Shown piece after piece: positions 6,827-13,478 of a stretch of DNA of 40,136 bases; position 1 is the stretch's first letter; each line of letters begins with the position of its first letter. The DNA is taken from contig JAEYPE010000134.1 in NCBI GenBank assembly GCA_023411035.1, forward strand, positions 1 to 40,136, written 5' to 3'. This DNA is from Pseudomonadota bacterium. GTDB taxonomy: Bacteria; Pseudomonadota; Alphaproteobacteria; Azospirillales; Azospirillaceae. Position numbers and translations under genes: made by a program. The notes beneath the pieces were generated by a model, which worked only from the letters and a program-made list of their open reading frames with translations, had not been told where the DNA came from and made no database searches.

Positions 6827-8503
6827 ATGACGGCAACATTGACGCTGGCGAAACGCCTATTCCTTGGCTTCGGCATCGGCATGGCGGGTTTCGCCGCCGT
6901 CGCCCTGTTCAACAACATCGCGATGACGCGGCTCAGCACTCTTCAGGACGAGGGCATGCGGCGGGTCGCCGACGCCACGACGCTGACCGAGCTCGCGGGC
7001 TACGGCGGGCGCCTCTACAAGGTGGTGGCCGACGCGCAGATCAACGGCTACAGCCCGCAACACGCCGAGCAATGGAAGACCGTACGCCAGAACGCCGAAA
7101 TCCACATCCGCAAGACCACGGAGGTGATGGACACCCCGGACGAGCGGGCCTGGGCGGCGGCGGCGGAAGGTCATTTCCGCGCCGCCGCGGATATCGTCGA
7201 AAAGGAGTTGCTGCCGATCCTGCGCAGCGGCCCCGCCGATGAGCGGACCCGCGCCATGGATGACCGGATCGACCGCGAACTGGGCGCCATGTCCGAACTG
7301 TACGAGAAGATCAGGGCCTCCACCGACCGCGAGGCGCGGGAGGCGGACGAGGAGTATGACGCTACGGCCCAATATTACGACACGGTCGGCGTGGCGATCT
7401 CCCTGCTGATGACCGCGATGCTTCTGCTGACCGCGCTGCTGACCACCCGCGCCGTGGCCGGCCCGGTGCGCGCCATGACGGAGGCCATGCGGCGTCTGGC
7501 CGCCGGGGACCTGTCGGTCGCCATTCCCGCGCAGGACCGGCGGGACGAGATCGGCGCGATGGCCGGCACCGTCCTGGTCTTCAAGGAAAACCTCCAGCGC
7601 AACCGCGCCATGGAGGAGGAGGCCCGGCAGGCCGACCAGCGCACGGCGGCGGAAAAGCGGCGCCTGATGAACGAGCTGGCCGATTCCTTCCGGACCGGCG
7701 TGCAGGATGTGGTCAGCGCCGTCGCCGCAGCGGCGGATCAGCTTCAGGGCAACGCGCGCAGCATGACCGCCATCGCCGAGCGGACGACCGTCCAGTCGTC
7801 GTCCGTCGCCGCGGTGACGGAGCAGGCGTCGGGCAACGTCCAGACCGTCGCCGCCGCCGCGGAGGAGTTGAGCGGCTCCATCGCCGAGATCGCCGATCAG
7901 GTGGACACCGCCGCGCGCACCAGCCGCACCGCGCTGGAGGAGACCCAGCGCACCAACGCCACCGTGGAAAGCCTGTCCGGCACGGCGGAACGCATCGGCA
8001 GCGTGGTCCAGCTCATCCAGCAGATCGCCTCGCAGACCAACCTGCTGGCGCTGAACGCCACCATCGAGGCGGCCCGCGCCGGGGAGGCCGGCAAGGGCTT
8101 CGCGGTCGTCGCCAACGAGGTGAAGGGCCTCGCCAACCAGACCGCCCGCGCCACGGAGGAGATCACCGCACAGATCCAGGCGATCCAGAAGGAAACCCAG
8201 GACGCTGTCACGGCGATCCGCGACATCGCCGACACGGTGCGGCAGGTGAACGACATCGCCGGCGCCATCGCCCATGCGGTGGAGCGCCAGTCCGCGGCGA
8301 CCGGGGAGATCTCGCGCAACGTCCAGCAGGCCGCCCAGGGGACGTCCGACGCCTCGCGCAGCATCCTGCAAGTGAACGCCGCCTCCCAGGAAGCCGGGCA
8401 GGCGGCGGCGGACGTGCTGGAGGCCGCCAACAGCCTGGGCGAGCACGCGCAAGCCATGCGCCGGTCGGTGGACGAATTCGTTCAGCGCATCCGCAACGCC
8501 TGA
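6827..8503 (+). CDS. Methyl-accepting chemotaxis protein
   Basis: A 558-residue transmembrane chemoreceptor. TM1 lies at about residues 10-30, a periplasmic sensor of roughly 155 mostly helical residues follows (four-helix-bundle type by appearance), TM2 is at about 187-210, and the HAMP domain runs to about 265. The signalling hairpin tip near residue 400 is intact, with QIASQTNLLALNATIEAARA followed by GEAGKGFAVVANEVKGLANQ, so it should couple to CheA/CheW. The ligand cannot be told from sequence. No che genes are nearby, so it is an orphan receptor. The ribosome binding site (GGCAGG) is weak. Confidence 0.95.
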   Translation: MTATLTLAKRLFLGFGIGMAGFAAVALFNNIAMTRLSTLQDEGMRRVADATTLTELAGYGGRLYKVVADAQINGYSPQHAEQWKTVRQNAEIHIRKTTEVMDTPDERAWAAAAEGHFRAAADIVEKELLPILRSGPADERTRAMDDRIDRELGAMSELYEKIRASTDREAREADEEYDATAQYYDTVGVAISLLMTAMLLLTALLTTRAVAGPVRAMTEAMRRLAAGDLSVAIPAQDRRDEIGAMAGTVLVFKENLQRNRAMEEEARQADQRTAAEKRRLMNELADSFRTGVQDVVSAVAAAADQLQGNARSMTAIAERTTVQSSSVAAVTEQASGNVQTVAAAAEELSGSIAEIADQVDTAARTSRTALEETQRTNATVESLSGTAERIGSVVQLIQQIASQTNLLALNATIEAARAGEAGKGFAVVANEVKGLANQTARATEEITAQIQAIQKETQDAVTAIRDIADTVRQVNDIAGAIAHAVERQSAATGEISRNVQQAAQGTSDASRSILQVNAASQEAGQAAADVLEAANSLGEHAQAMRRSVDEFVQRIRNA

Positions 8504-8546
8504 CGCCGGGCCGGATATCGGGCCAGACACCGGGGAAAGGGCCGCG

Positions 8547-9071
8547 TCACTCCGCGGCGTGGCCCTCCTCCTCCCAGCGCGCCCGGTCGATGCGCAGGGT
8601 GAACAGCGCGAACCGGTCACCCCAGGGGGCCGTCCGCTCGTCGATGGCGATCGGGGCGAAGCCAAGCCCGGCGTAGAGAAGAAGCGCCGGCGTGTTGGTG
8701 TTGAAACAGCGCAGCAGCAATTCCGGCAGGCCGTGGTGACCGAAGGCGCGGTTCATCATCACCCGCAGCAGATGCTTCGCCACCCCCGTTCGGCGCGCCC
8801 AGGGCGCCACGCTGACGTTGCCCAGACTGGCGCTGCGCCCCTCATCGAACGTGGCGAAATTCGCGTAGCCGACCACCTCGCCGTTGCTCAGAACCACGGT
8901 GGGATCGCGGCGCAGCGCCAGGGAATCCCGAACCTGTTCGGGCGTCAGCGGCCAGACCGCGCGCGGGAACAGGAAATACAGCTCCTCCCGGTCGCGGGGG
9001 AACCGGCAGATGCGCGGGATGTCCACATCAGCCAGGGGGCGGTGGCTGAAGGCGGCGGGCGGGCAGGTCAT
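8547..9071 (-). CDS. GNAT-family N-acetyltransferase
   Basis: A 174-residue protein with the GNAT fold. It has strand 4/5 segments around VVGYANFATF and LGNVSVAP, an acetyl-CoA loop WARRTGVAKHLL (the R/Q-x-x-G-x-G/A pattern), and the late NTNTPALLLYAGLGF segment. It is probably an acyltransferase acting on a small molecule or protein N-terminus; the substrate is unknown. The ATG follows GGAG. It converges with the chemoreceptor gene and diverges from ruvX. Confidence 0.85.
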   Translation of the reverse strand: MTCPPAAFSHRPLADVDIPRICRFPRDREELYFLFPRAVWPLTPEQVRDSLALRRDPTVVLSNGEVVGYANFATFDEGRSASLGNVSVAPWARRTGVAKHLLRVMMNRAFGHHGLPELLLRCFNTNTPALLLYAGLGFAPIAIDERTAPWGDRFALFTLRIDRARWEEEGHAAE

Positions 9072-9166
9072 GGGGGCTCCGAAAGCATGATCGGTGGAAT
9101 AAGTATCACAAAGAACAACCCGATCGATATTGCGCCGCCGCCGAATGCCGCAACCCCCGAGCGGAC

Positions 9167-9195
9167 TTGCCGTCCGACCATGCGGCTTCTATGGT
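9167..9195 (+). promoter_or_regulatory. Predicted ruvX promoter giving a leaderless message
   Basis: TTGCCG (9167-9172), a 17-base spacer and TATGGT (9190-9195) form a sigma-70-like promoter. Only 7 bases separate the -10 from the ATG at 9203, so the transcript would begin at or within a base of the start codon. No ribosome binding site is visible before this ATG, which fits leaderless translation. Confidence 0.45.
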
Positions 9196-9202
9196 TCGCG
9201 GC

Positions 9203-9748
9203 ATGATCCACACGCTTCCCGAACTGGCCGCCCATCTGGGCCGGGGCCAGCGCCTGCTGGGCCTCGACGTCGGCACCAAGACCGTCGGCATGGCCGTGTC
9301 CGACCCGAACCTCGTCGTCGCCTCGCCCATCGGCACGCTGAAACGCACGAAGTTCACCCAGGACGCGCGCGAGCTGTCCCGGACGCTGCGCGATTACGGG
9401 ATCGGCGGGCTGGTGATCGGGCTGCCTCTGAACATGGACGGGTCGGAGGGGCCGCGCGCCGAATCCACCCGCGCCTTCGCCAAGAACCTGATGGAGCGGC
9501 CCGACCTGCTGGGATGGGACGCCGAGATCGCCTTCTGGGACGAGCGGCTGTCCACCTCCGCCGTGGAGCGTTTCATGATCGGCGAGGCCGACATGACCCG
9601 GAAACGCCGGGACGAGGTGGTGGACAAGATGGCCGCCGCCTACATCCTGCAAGGCGCGCTGGACGCGCTCGCCCACCTACGCCGCCAGGAGCGGGAACGG
9701 GCGGAACGGGACGACGAAGGCAGGGACGAGGGCGGGGACGAGGACTGA
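9203..9748 (+). CDS. ruvX: Holliday junction resolvase-like protein RuvX (YqgF)
   Basis: This RNase H-fold nuclease family acts in 16S rRNA 5'-end maturation and has been proposed as a Holliday junction resolvase. The catalytic fold starts with LLGLDVGTKTVGMAVSD. Further family motifs are GLVIGLPLNMDGSEGPRA, FWDERLSTSAVE and the C-terminal DKMAAAYILQ. The protein has 181 residues from ATG 9203, which fits both the family and the promoter spacing. An in-frame ATG at 9191 and a TTG at 9167 are alternatives. The last 25 residues are a charged Arg/Glu/Asp tail beyond the usual fold. A decayed permease gene follows after 10 bases. Confidence 0.93.
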   Translation: MIHTLPELAAHLGRGQRLLGLDVGTKTVGMAVSDPNLVVASPIGTLKRTKFTQDARELSRTLRDYGIGGLVIGLPLNMDGSEGPRAESTRAFAKNLMERPDLLGWDAEIAFWDERLSTSAVERFMIGEADMTRKRRDEVVDKMAAAYILQGALDALAHLRRQERERAERDDEGRDEGGDED

Positions 9749-9758
9749 TCGTCCCGCC

Positions 9759-10191
9759 ATGGCGACTTTCGTGGGCGCACTGGCGCCGATCTTCCTGCTG
9801 ATCCTGTTCGGGCAGGGTCTGCGGCGCGTCGGGCCGGTCGCCGATCCGGTCTGGGCGGGCATCGACCGATGACTGTTTCCTGTTCTTCCCCTGCCTGATC
9901 GTGAATGAGCTGGCCGGTGCCGGGCTGGTGCTGGGCTTGCGCCGTGTCGTCGGACTGGACGGCCCGGCCTTCAGCTCGGTCTTCCAGGGGGTCATCCGCC
10001 CCAACACCTACGTCGGTCTGGCCGCAGCCAGCGCGCTCTACGGCGCGGAGGGGCTGCCCCTGACCGCGGTGGGAATCGCCGTGGTGCCGCCGCCGGTCAA
10101 TCAGCCCGGCGTTCTCGCCATGGTGCGCCATGGACGCGATGGCGGCGGCAAGCGCACGGGGACGGGCGCCGTCCTGGCGCTGATTGGATAA
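9759..10191 (+). pseudogene. Decayed AEC-family permease (auxin efflux carrier type)
   Basis: The first frame reads MATFVGALAPIFLLILFGQG and then stops at TGA after about 37 residues. In another frame the following DNA encodes FLFFPCLIVNELAGAG, and then GPAFSSVFQGVIRPNTYVG with LAAASALYGAEG, both characteristic of AEC permeases. Intact family members have about 310 residues and ten membrane segments. Here only about 145 codons remain, with a frameshift, internal losses and a missing end. The start lies 10 bases after ruvX, suggesting it was once in the ruvX operon. Confidence 0.75.
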
Positions 10192-10197
10192 CAGCGG

Positions 10198-10611
10198 TCA
10201 GGGCGGCTCGGGCGCACCCTGGGGAAAGCGCTCCAGCCCGTCGTCGATGGCGTAATAGTCCGCCTTGTCATCCACATGGATGTGCCGCAGCGTCGTCAGG
10301 CCGGTCGGCTGATCCAGGCTCCCGGCGGCAACGTCCAGCAACGCCGCCCCGTCGCCCTTCCAGAACAGCGACGAACCGCAGCGCGAACAGAACCCGCGCT
10401 GGGCCTTCGCCGAGGAGCGGTACCAGGACAGCGTGTCCTGTGCATCGAACGCCACCGTTTCGCGGGGCACTGTGATGTAGGCGCCGAAATGGCCATGGAA
10501 GCGGCGGCACTGGCCACAGTGGCAATTCACCACCCCCATGGGCCGTTCGGTCACTTCGTAGCGCACGCCGCCGCACAGGCATCCACCGTTCAGAACCCCG
10601 GTGTGGCTCAT
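10198..10611 (-). CDS. GFA-family zinc protein (CENP-V/GFA), copy 2
   Basis: A 137-residue protein of the glutathione-dependent formaldehyde-activating enzyme (GFA)/CENP-V family. The zinc ligands are in the usual places: GGCLCGGVRYE, NCHCGQCRRFHG and FCSRCGSSLFW. The family contains S-hydroxymethylglutathione synthase, but most members have no proven activity, so the reaction is uncertain. It overlaps the upstream GFA gene by 4 bases (ATGA), so the two are translationally coupled. The pair looks like a tandem duplication that has since diverged. Confidence 0.85.
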   Translation of the reverse strand: MSHTGVLNGGCLCGGVRYEVTERPMGVVNCHCGQCRRFHGHFGAYITVPRETVAFDAQDTLSWYRSSAKAQRGFCSRCGSSLFWKGDGAALLDVAAGSLDQPTGLTTLRHIHVDDKADYYAIDDGLERFPQGAPEPP

Positions 10612-11081
10612 TGGTCCTTCCCCGTCTCTTCATTGAAAAGGGTCTGGTTGCCGGGGTCCGTGCTGACCCGGCGCAGCAGGCCGTCGTCGCACAAACTGTA
10701 ATAGTCGCCCTTGAAGTCCACCCAGATGTGGCGGTCGGCCTGAAGGCCGGTCGGCTCGTCCAGGCTACCCGCCGTGGCGTCCATCCGCGCCTCCGTCACC
10801 GGGTCCCAGAACAGGCCGGTGCCGCAGCGGGAACAGAAGCCCCGCCGCGCGCGCTCCGACGACGGATACCAGGCAAGCGTCTCGTCCTTCACCAGACGAA
10901 GGGCGTCCCGCGGAAAGGTGGTGTAGGCACCGACATGGCCGTGCTGGCGCCGGCATTGGCCGCAGTGGCAGAAGGACACCGGCGAGGGCCGCGCCGTGTT
11001 TTCGTAGCGCACGCAGCCGCAGGCGCAACCGCCCGTCCAAACCCGTTCGTCTTCCGCCTTCGCCATGGGTGCATCCGCCAT
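10608..11081 (-). CDS. GFA-family zinc protein (CENP-V/GFA), copy 1
   Basis: A 157-residue relative of the gene that follows it on the same strand. Zinc-binding motifs are GGCACGCVRYE, FCHCGQCRRQHG and FCSRCGTGLFW. The late segment AGSLDEPTGLQ closely matches AGSLDQPTGL in the sister protein, supporting duplication. Compared with copy 2 it has about 12 extra residues at the N-terminus and a longer acidic C-terminus. It starts only 4 bases after the DUF1127 stop codon, so all three genes are probably one transcript. Confidence 0.85.
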   Translation of the reverse strand: MADAPMAKAEDERVWTGGCACGCVRYENTARPSPVSFCHCGQCRRQHGHVGAYTTFPRDALRLVKDETLAWYPSSERARRGFCSRCGTGLFWDPVTEARMDATAGSLDEPTGLQADRHIWVDFKGDYYSLCDDGLLRRVSTDPGNQTLFNEETGKDQ

Positions 11082-11085
11082 GCGC

Positions 11086-11343
11086 TCATCCTCTCCAGAA
11101 GGGCTTGTCGGCCTCGTTCACCACATCGGCGCGGGACAGGCCGATATCCTGCAACAGATGATCGGGCAGCGCCTCCAACGCCCGCCGCTGGCGCCGCCGC
11201 TCGTTCCAGGTCGCCATGACGTCGAACAGCGCAACCAGCGCGCCGCCGATTCCCTGACCGGGCCGGTACCCGCGGGTTTCCATCCGGGCGTCCATGCTGC
11301 CATTCATGCGACCGTTCATGCGACCATTCATGCTCTGGGCCAT
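11086..11343 (-). CDS. DUF1127 small protein with N-terminal Met-Asn-Gly-Arg repeats
   Basis: An 85-residue protein. The C-terminal half is a DUF1127 (YjiS-like) domain: an Arg-rich helix (WNERRRQRRALEALPDHLL) followed by QDIGLSRADV. Small DUF1127 proteins in alphaproteobacteria have been linked to RNA turnover and to stress or nutrient responses. The first 20 residues are an odd Met-rich repeat (MNGRMNGRMNGSM) encoded by a 12-base DNA repeat. The ATG follows AGGAG. It is divergent from the LysR gene and heads the DUF1127–GFA–GFA set. Confidence 0.88.
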   Translation of the reverse strand: MAQSMNGRMNGRMNGSMDARMETRGYRPGQGIGGALVALFDVMATWNERRRQRRALEALPDHLLQDIGLSRADVVNEADKPFWRG

Positions 11344-11467
11344 CGCTGCGTCTCCTCATCGTCTCCGGTTGCCGTCGGAGCGTTCCGCCCGACGTTCCGA
11401 ACTGTGTTCCGTGACTGGAGGATGGGCCACCCGGTCCTTGCGCACAAACGACGCTTTCTCATAGTTT

Positions 11468-11486
11468 GGATTAGGAAAACTAATCC
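11468..11486. promoter_or_regulatory. Dyad in the LysR/DUF1127 intergenic region, candidate LysR operator
   Basis: GGATTAG (11468-11474) and CTAATCC (11480-11486) are a perfect 7-bp inverted repeat around GAAAA, with weaker pairing outside. It is A/T-rich against its surroundings and sits 38 bases before the LysR start, in the gap shared with the divergent DUF1127 gene. LysR regulators often bind such sites to control themselves and a divergent neighbour. Confidence 0.5.
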
Positions 11487-11523
11487 GAAGTCCAGCCCCC
11501 GCACCCCACCACGGAGGCCCCGC

Positions 11524-12489
11524 ATGTCCCGCCGCCTGCCGCCGCTGAACGCGCTGCGCGCCTTCGAATCCGCCGCCCGGCACCTGTCCTTCACCAAGGC
11601 GGCGGAAGAGCTCCACGTCACCCAGGCCGCCGTCAGCCACCAGATCAAGGGACTGGAGGAATGGCTGGGAATGCCCCTGTTCCGCCGGATGAACCGCGCG
11701 CTGATCCTGACGGAAACCGGACAATCCTATTTGCCGCCGGTGCGCGACGCGCTCGACACGCTGTCGCAGGCGACGGAGCGTCTGTTCCGCATGGACGGGT
11801 CCGGCACGCTGACCATCTCCACCATGCCCAGCTTCGCCGCGAAATGGCTGGTCATGCGGCTGGGCCGCTTCCAGGCCCGCCATCCGGAGTTGGCGGTAAG
11901 GCTGCACACCACCCCTCAGCTCGTGGATTTCTCCCAGCAGGACGTGGATGTCGGCATCCGCTTCGGCGCCGGCAATTGGCCCGGCCTGCGCTGCGACCGG
12001 CTGATGACCGAGGACATCTATCCGGTGTGCAGCCCCTCCCTTCTGAACGGTCCCCACCCTCTGCGCCACCCGGAGGAACTGCGCCACCACACGCTGCTCC
12101 ACGACGACTACTTCATCACCTGGGGCACCTGGGGCGAGGCCGCGGGGGTCGGCGGGCTGGATCACGCGCGCGGCCCGCGCTTCGACGATTCCGCACTGCT
12201 GCTCCAGGTCGCGGCGGAAGGCGGCGGCGTGGCGCTGGCGCGTGGCGTTCTGGTGGCGGACGACGTGGCCGCCGGGCGGCTGGTTCGGCTGTTCGACATC
12301 CATCTGCCCGGCAACTACGCCTACTATGTCGCCGCCCCACCCCATTATTTCAGCCGTCCCAAGGTGAAGGCGTTCCGCGACTGGCTGTTCGAGGAGGCCG
12401 CCGCCGATCCCGTCGCCGGCCACAGCCGGGCCTTGTCTGAAACCGGTTCCGCCACAACCTCTTCCCCAGAAGCCGGCCCAGACGCCTGA
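11524..12489 (+). CDS. LysR-type regulator, GcvA-like
   Basis: A 321-residue transcription factor. Its N-terminal winged helix-turn-helix has the GcvA-subgroup pattern LNALRAFESAARHLSFTKAA followed by ELHVTQAAVSHQIKGLEEWLG. The effector-binding domain includes LTISTMPSFAAKWL and DVDVGIRFGAGNWPGL, both typical of GcvA relatives. The C-terminal 25 residues (Ser/Thr/Pro/Ala-rich) extend beyond the usual fold. The ATG follows GGAGG. The DUF6152 gene follows after 19 bases on the same strand. Its targets are probably itself, the divergent DUF1127/GFA genes, or the downstream pair. Confidence 0.9.
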   Translation: MSRRLPPLNALRAFESAARHLSFTKAAEELHVTQAAVSHQIKGLEEWLGMPLFRRMNRALILTETGQSYLPPVRDALDTLSQATERLFRMDGSGTLTISTMPSFAAKWLVMRLGRFQARHPELAVRLHTTPQLVDFSQQDVDVGIRFGAGNWPGLRCDRLMTEDIYPVCSPSLLNGPHPLRHPEELRHHTLLHDDYFITWGTWGEAAGVGGLDHARGPRFDDSALLLQVAAEGGGVALARGVLVADDVAAGRLVRLFDIHLPGNYAYYVAAPPHYFSRPKVKAFRDWLFEEAAADPVAGHSRALSETGSATTSSPEAGPDA

Positions 12490-12508
12490 AGAGGGGAAAG
12501 GTTGCGCC

Positions 12509-12877
12509 ATGATGCCCGCACGCCCACTCGCTCTCTCCGTCCTCCTGTCCGCATCCTTCGCTTTGCCCGCCGCTTTGCCCGCCGCCGCGCACCATGGCTG
12601 GGGCGGCTACGATTCCGGGCAGGTTCTGACTCTGACCGGCACCGTGCGGCAATTCGCCTTCGACAACCCGCACGCCATGCTGAACCTTCAGGCGGACGGC
12701 AAGGTCTGGCACGTCGTGTTGGCCCCGCCCGGCCGCATGACCGCGCGCGGCCTGCCCACCGGCTCCATCACGCCTGGCCAGACGGTGACGGTGGTCGGCT
12801 ATCCGGCCAAATCCGACCCGGCGGAGTTGCGGGCGGAGCGCATCACCGCCGCGGACAAGACCGTCGAGCTTCGTTGA
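12509..12877 (+). CDS. Exported DUF6152-family protein
   Basis: A 122-residue protein with a clear Sec signal peptide (about residues 1-27, cleaved after AAA) followed at once by HHGWGGYD. The mature part is a small beta-rich domain with a conserved-looking FDNPHAMLNL and LAPPGRMTARGL. This matches DUF6152 as I know it; no function is established. The two His at the mature N-terminus and the NPH motif could bind a metal, which is inference. It lies between the LysR gene and a DUF6644 membrane protein, 12 bases upstream of the latter. Confidence 0.82.
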   Translation: MMPARPLALSVLLSASFALPAALPAAAHHGWGGYDSGQVLTLTGTVRQFAFDNPHAMLNLQADGKVWHVVLAPPGRMTARGLPTGSITPGQTVTVVGYPAKSDPAELRAERITAADKTVELR

Positions 12878-12889
12878 CGGTCACCGCTC

Positions 12890-13396
12890 ATGGACCATGA
12901 TCTGGGTCCCACCGGCCCCGGCTGGCTCGTGGCGCTCGAGACATCCGGGCTCGGCGAGTCGCTGCGCCAGTCGATCTGGCTCTATCCGCTGGTCGAGATC
13001 GCGCACATCCTCGGATTCGCGCTTCTGGTGGGCTCGATCCTGGCCTTCGACCTGCGGCTGATGGGGCTGCGGGCACCGCTTCTGCCGGCGGACGCGCTGT
13101 CGCGGCTGCTTCTGCCGGTCGCGGTGACCGGATTCGCGCTGGCGGTGCCCACCGGCCTGCTTCTTTTCACCACGGAGGCGACGGCGCTGGCCCGCAACCC
13201 GGCCTTTCTGGCGAAGCTGGCGCTGATCGGGCTGGCTTTGCTGAACATCCTGGCCTTCCACGGCCTCGCCGGGCAGCGCATGGCGGACTGGAGCCTGTCG
13301 GAACGCCCCCCGCCCGGCGCCCGTTTCGCCGGTGCGGCCTCGCTCGCGCTGTGGGTCGGCGTTCTGGCCTGCGGGCGGCTCATAGCCTACCTGTAG
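12890..13396 (+). CDS. DUF6644-type integral membrane protein
   Basis: A 168-residue protein with four predicted membrane helices (about residues 35-55, 78-98, 105-125 and 147-166). An early motif WLYPLVEIAHILGFALLVGS has His39 just inside the first helix, and another His is at the end of the third (LAFHGL). Intramembrane His residues would allow haem or metal binding, but this is not shown. It follows the DUF6152 gene by 12 bases, so an exported protein and its membrane partner are likely co-made. Its stop codon lies inside a 13-bp repeat array upstream of pyrB. Confidence 0.78.
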   Translation: MDHDLGPTGPGWLVALETSGLGESLRQSIWLYPLVEIAHILGFALLVGSILAFDLRLMGLRAPLLPADALSRLLLPVAVTGFALAVPTGLLLFTTEATALARNPAFLAKLALIGLALLNILAFHGLAGQRMADWSLSERPPPGARFAGAASLALWVGVLACGRLIAYL

Positions 13397-13422
13397 GGCC
13401 TACCTATAGGGCATACCCGTAG
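13386..13422. repeat. Tandem 13-bp palindromic repeats upstream of pyrB
   Basis: CCTACCTGTAGGG (13386-13398) and CCTACCTATAGGG (13399-13411) are adjacent copies differing at one base. A weaker third copy, CATACCCGTAG, runs to 13422. Each unit is itself a dyad (CCTAC/GTAGG or CCTA/TAGG). The array covers the stop codon of the preceding gene and sits 20-56 bases upstream of the predicted pyrB -35 box, where an operator would lie. Confidence 0.5.
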
Positions 13423-13441
13423 AAAAGGTCATAGGGCGCGC

Positions 13442-13470
13442 TTGCGGGCGTCCGGGACCGCTCCTATAGT
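13442..13470 (+). promoter_or_regulatory. Predicted pyrB promoter giving a leaderless message
   Basis: TTGCGG (13442-13447), 17 bases, then TATAGT (13465-13470, five of six consensus bases). The ATG follows after 8 bases and no ribosome binding site is present, so transcription would start at or next to the start codon. The -10 lies inside a small GGGAC/GTCCC dyad (13453-13474). Confidence 0.5.
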
Positions 13471-13478
13471 CCCGGCCC

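Noticed and set aside
8504..8546. Terminator between the converging chemoreceptor and GNAT genes
   Set aside because: No stem of useful length with a T-tract was found in these 43 bases.
6857..8665. 602-codon minus-strand open frame opposite the chemoreceptor gene
   Set aside because: The plus strand encodes an intact chemoreceptor; the antisense frame has only Gly/Arg/Val/His-rich filler.
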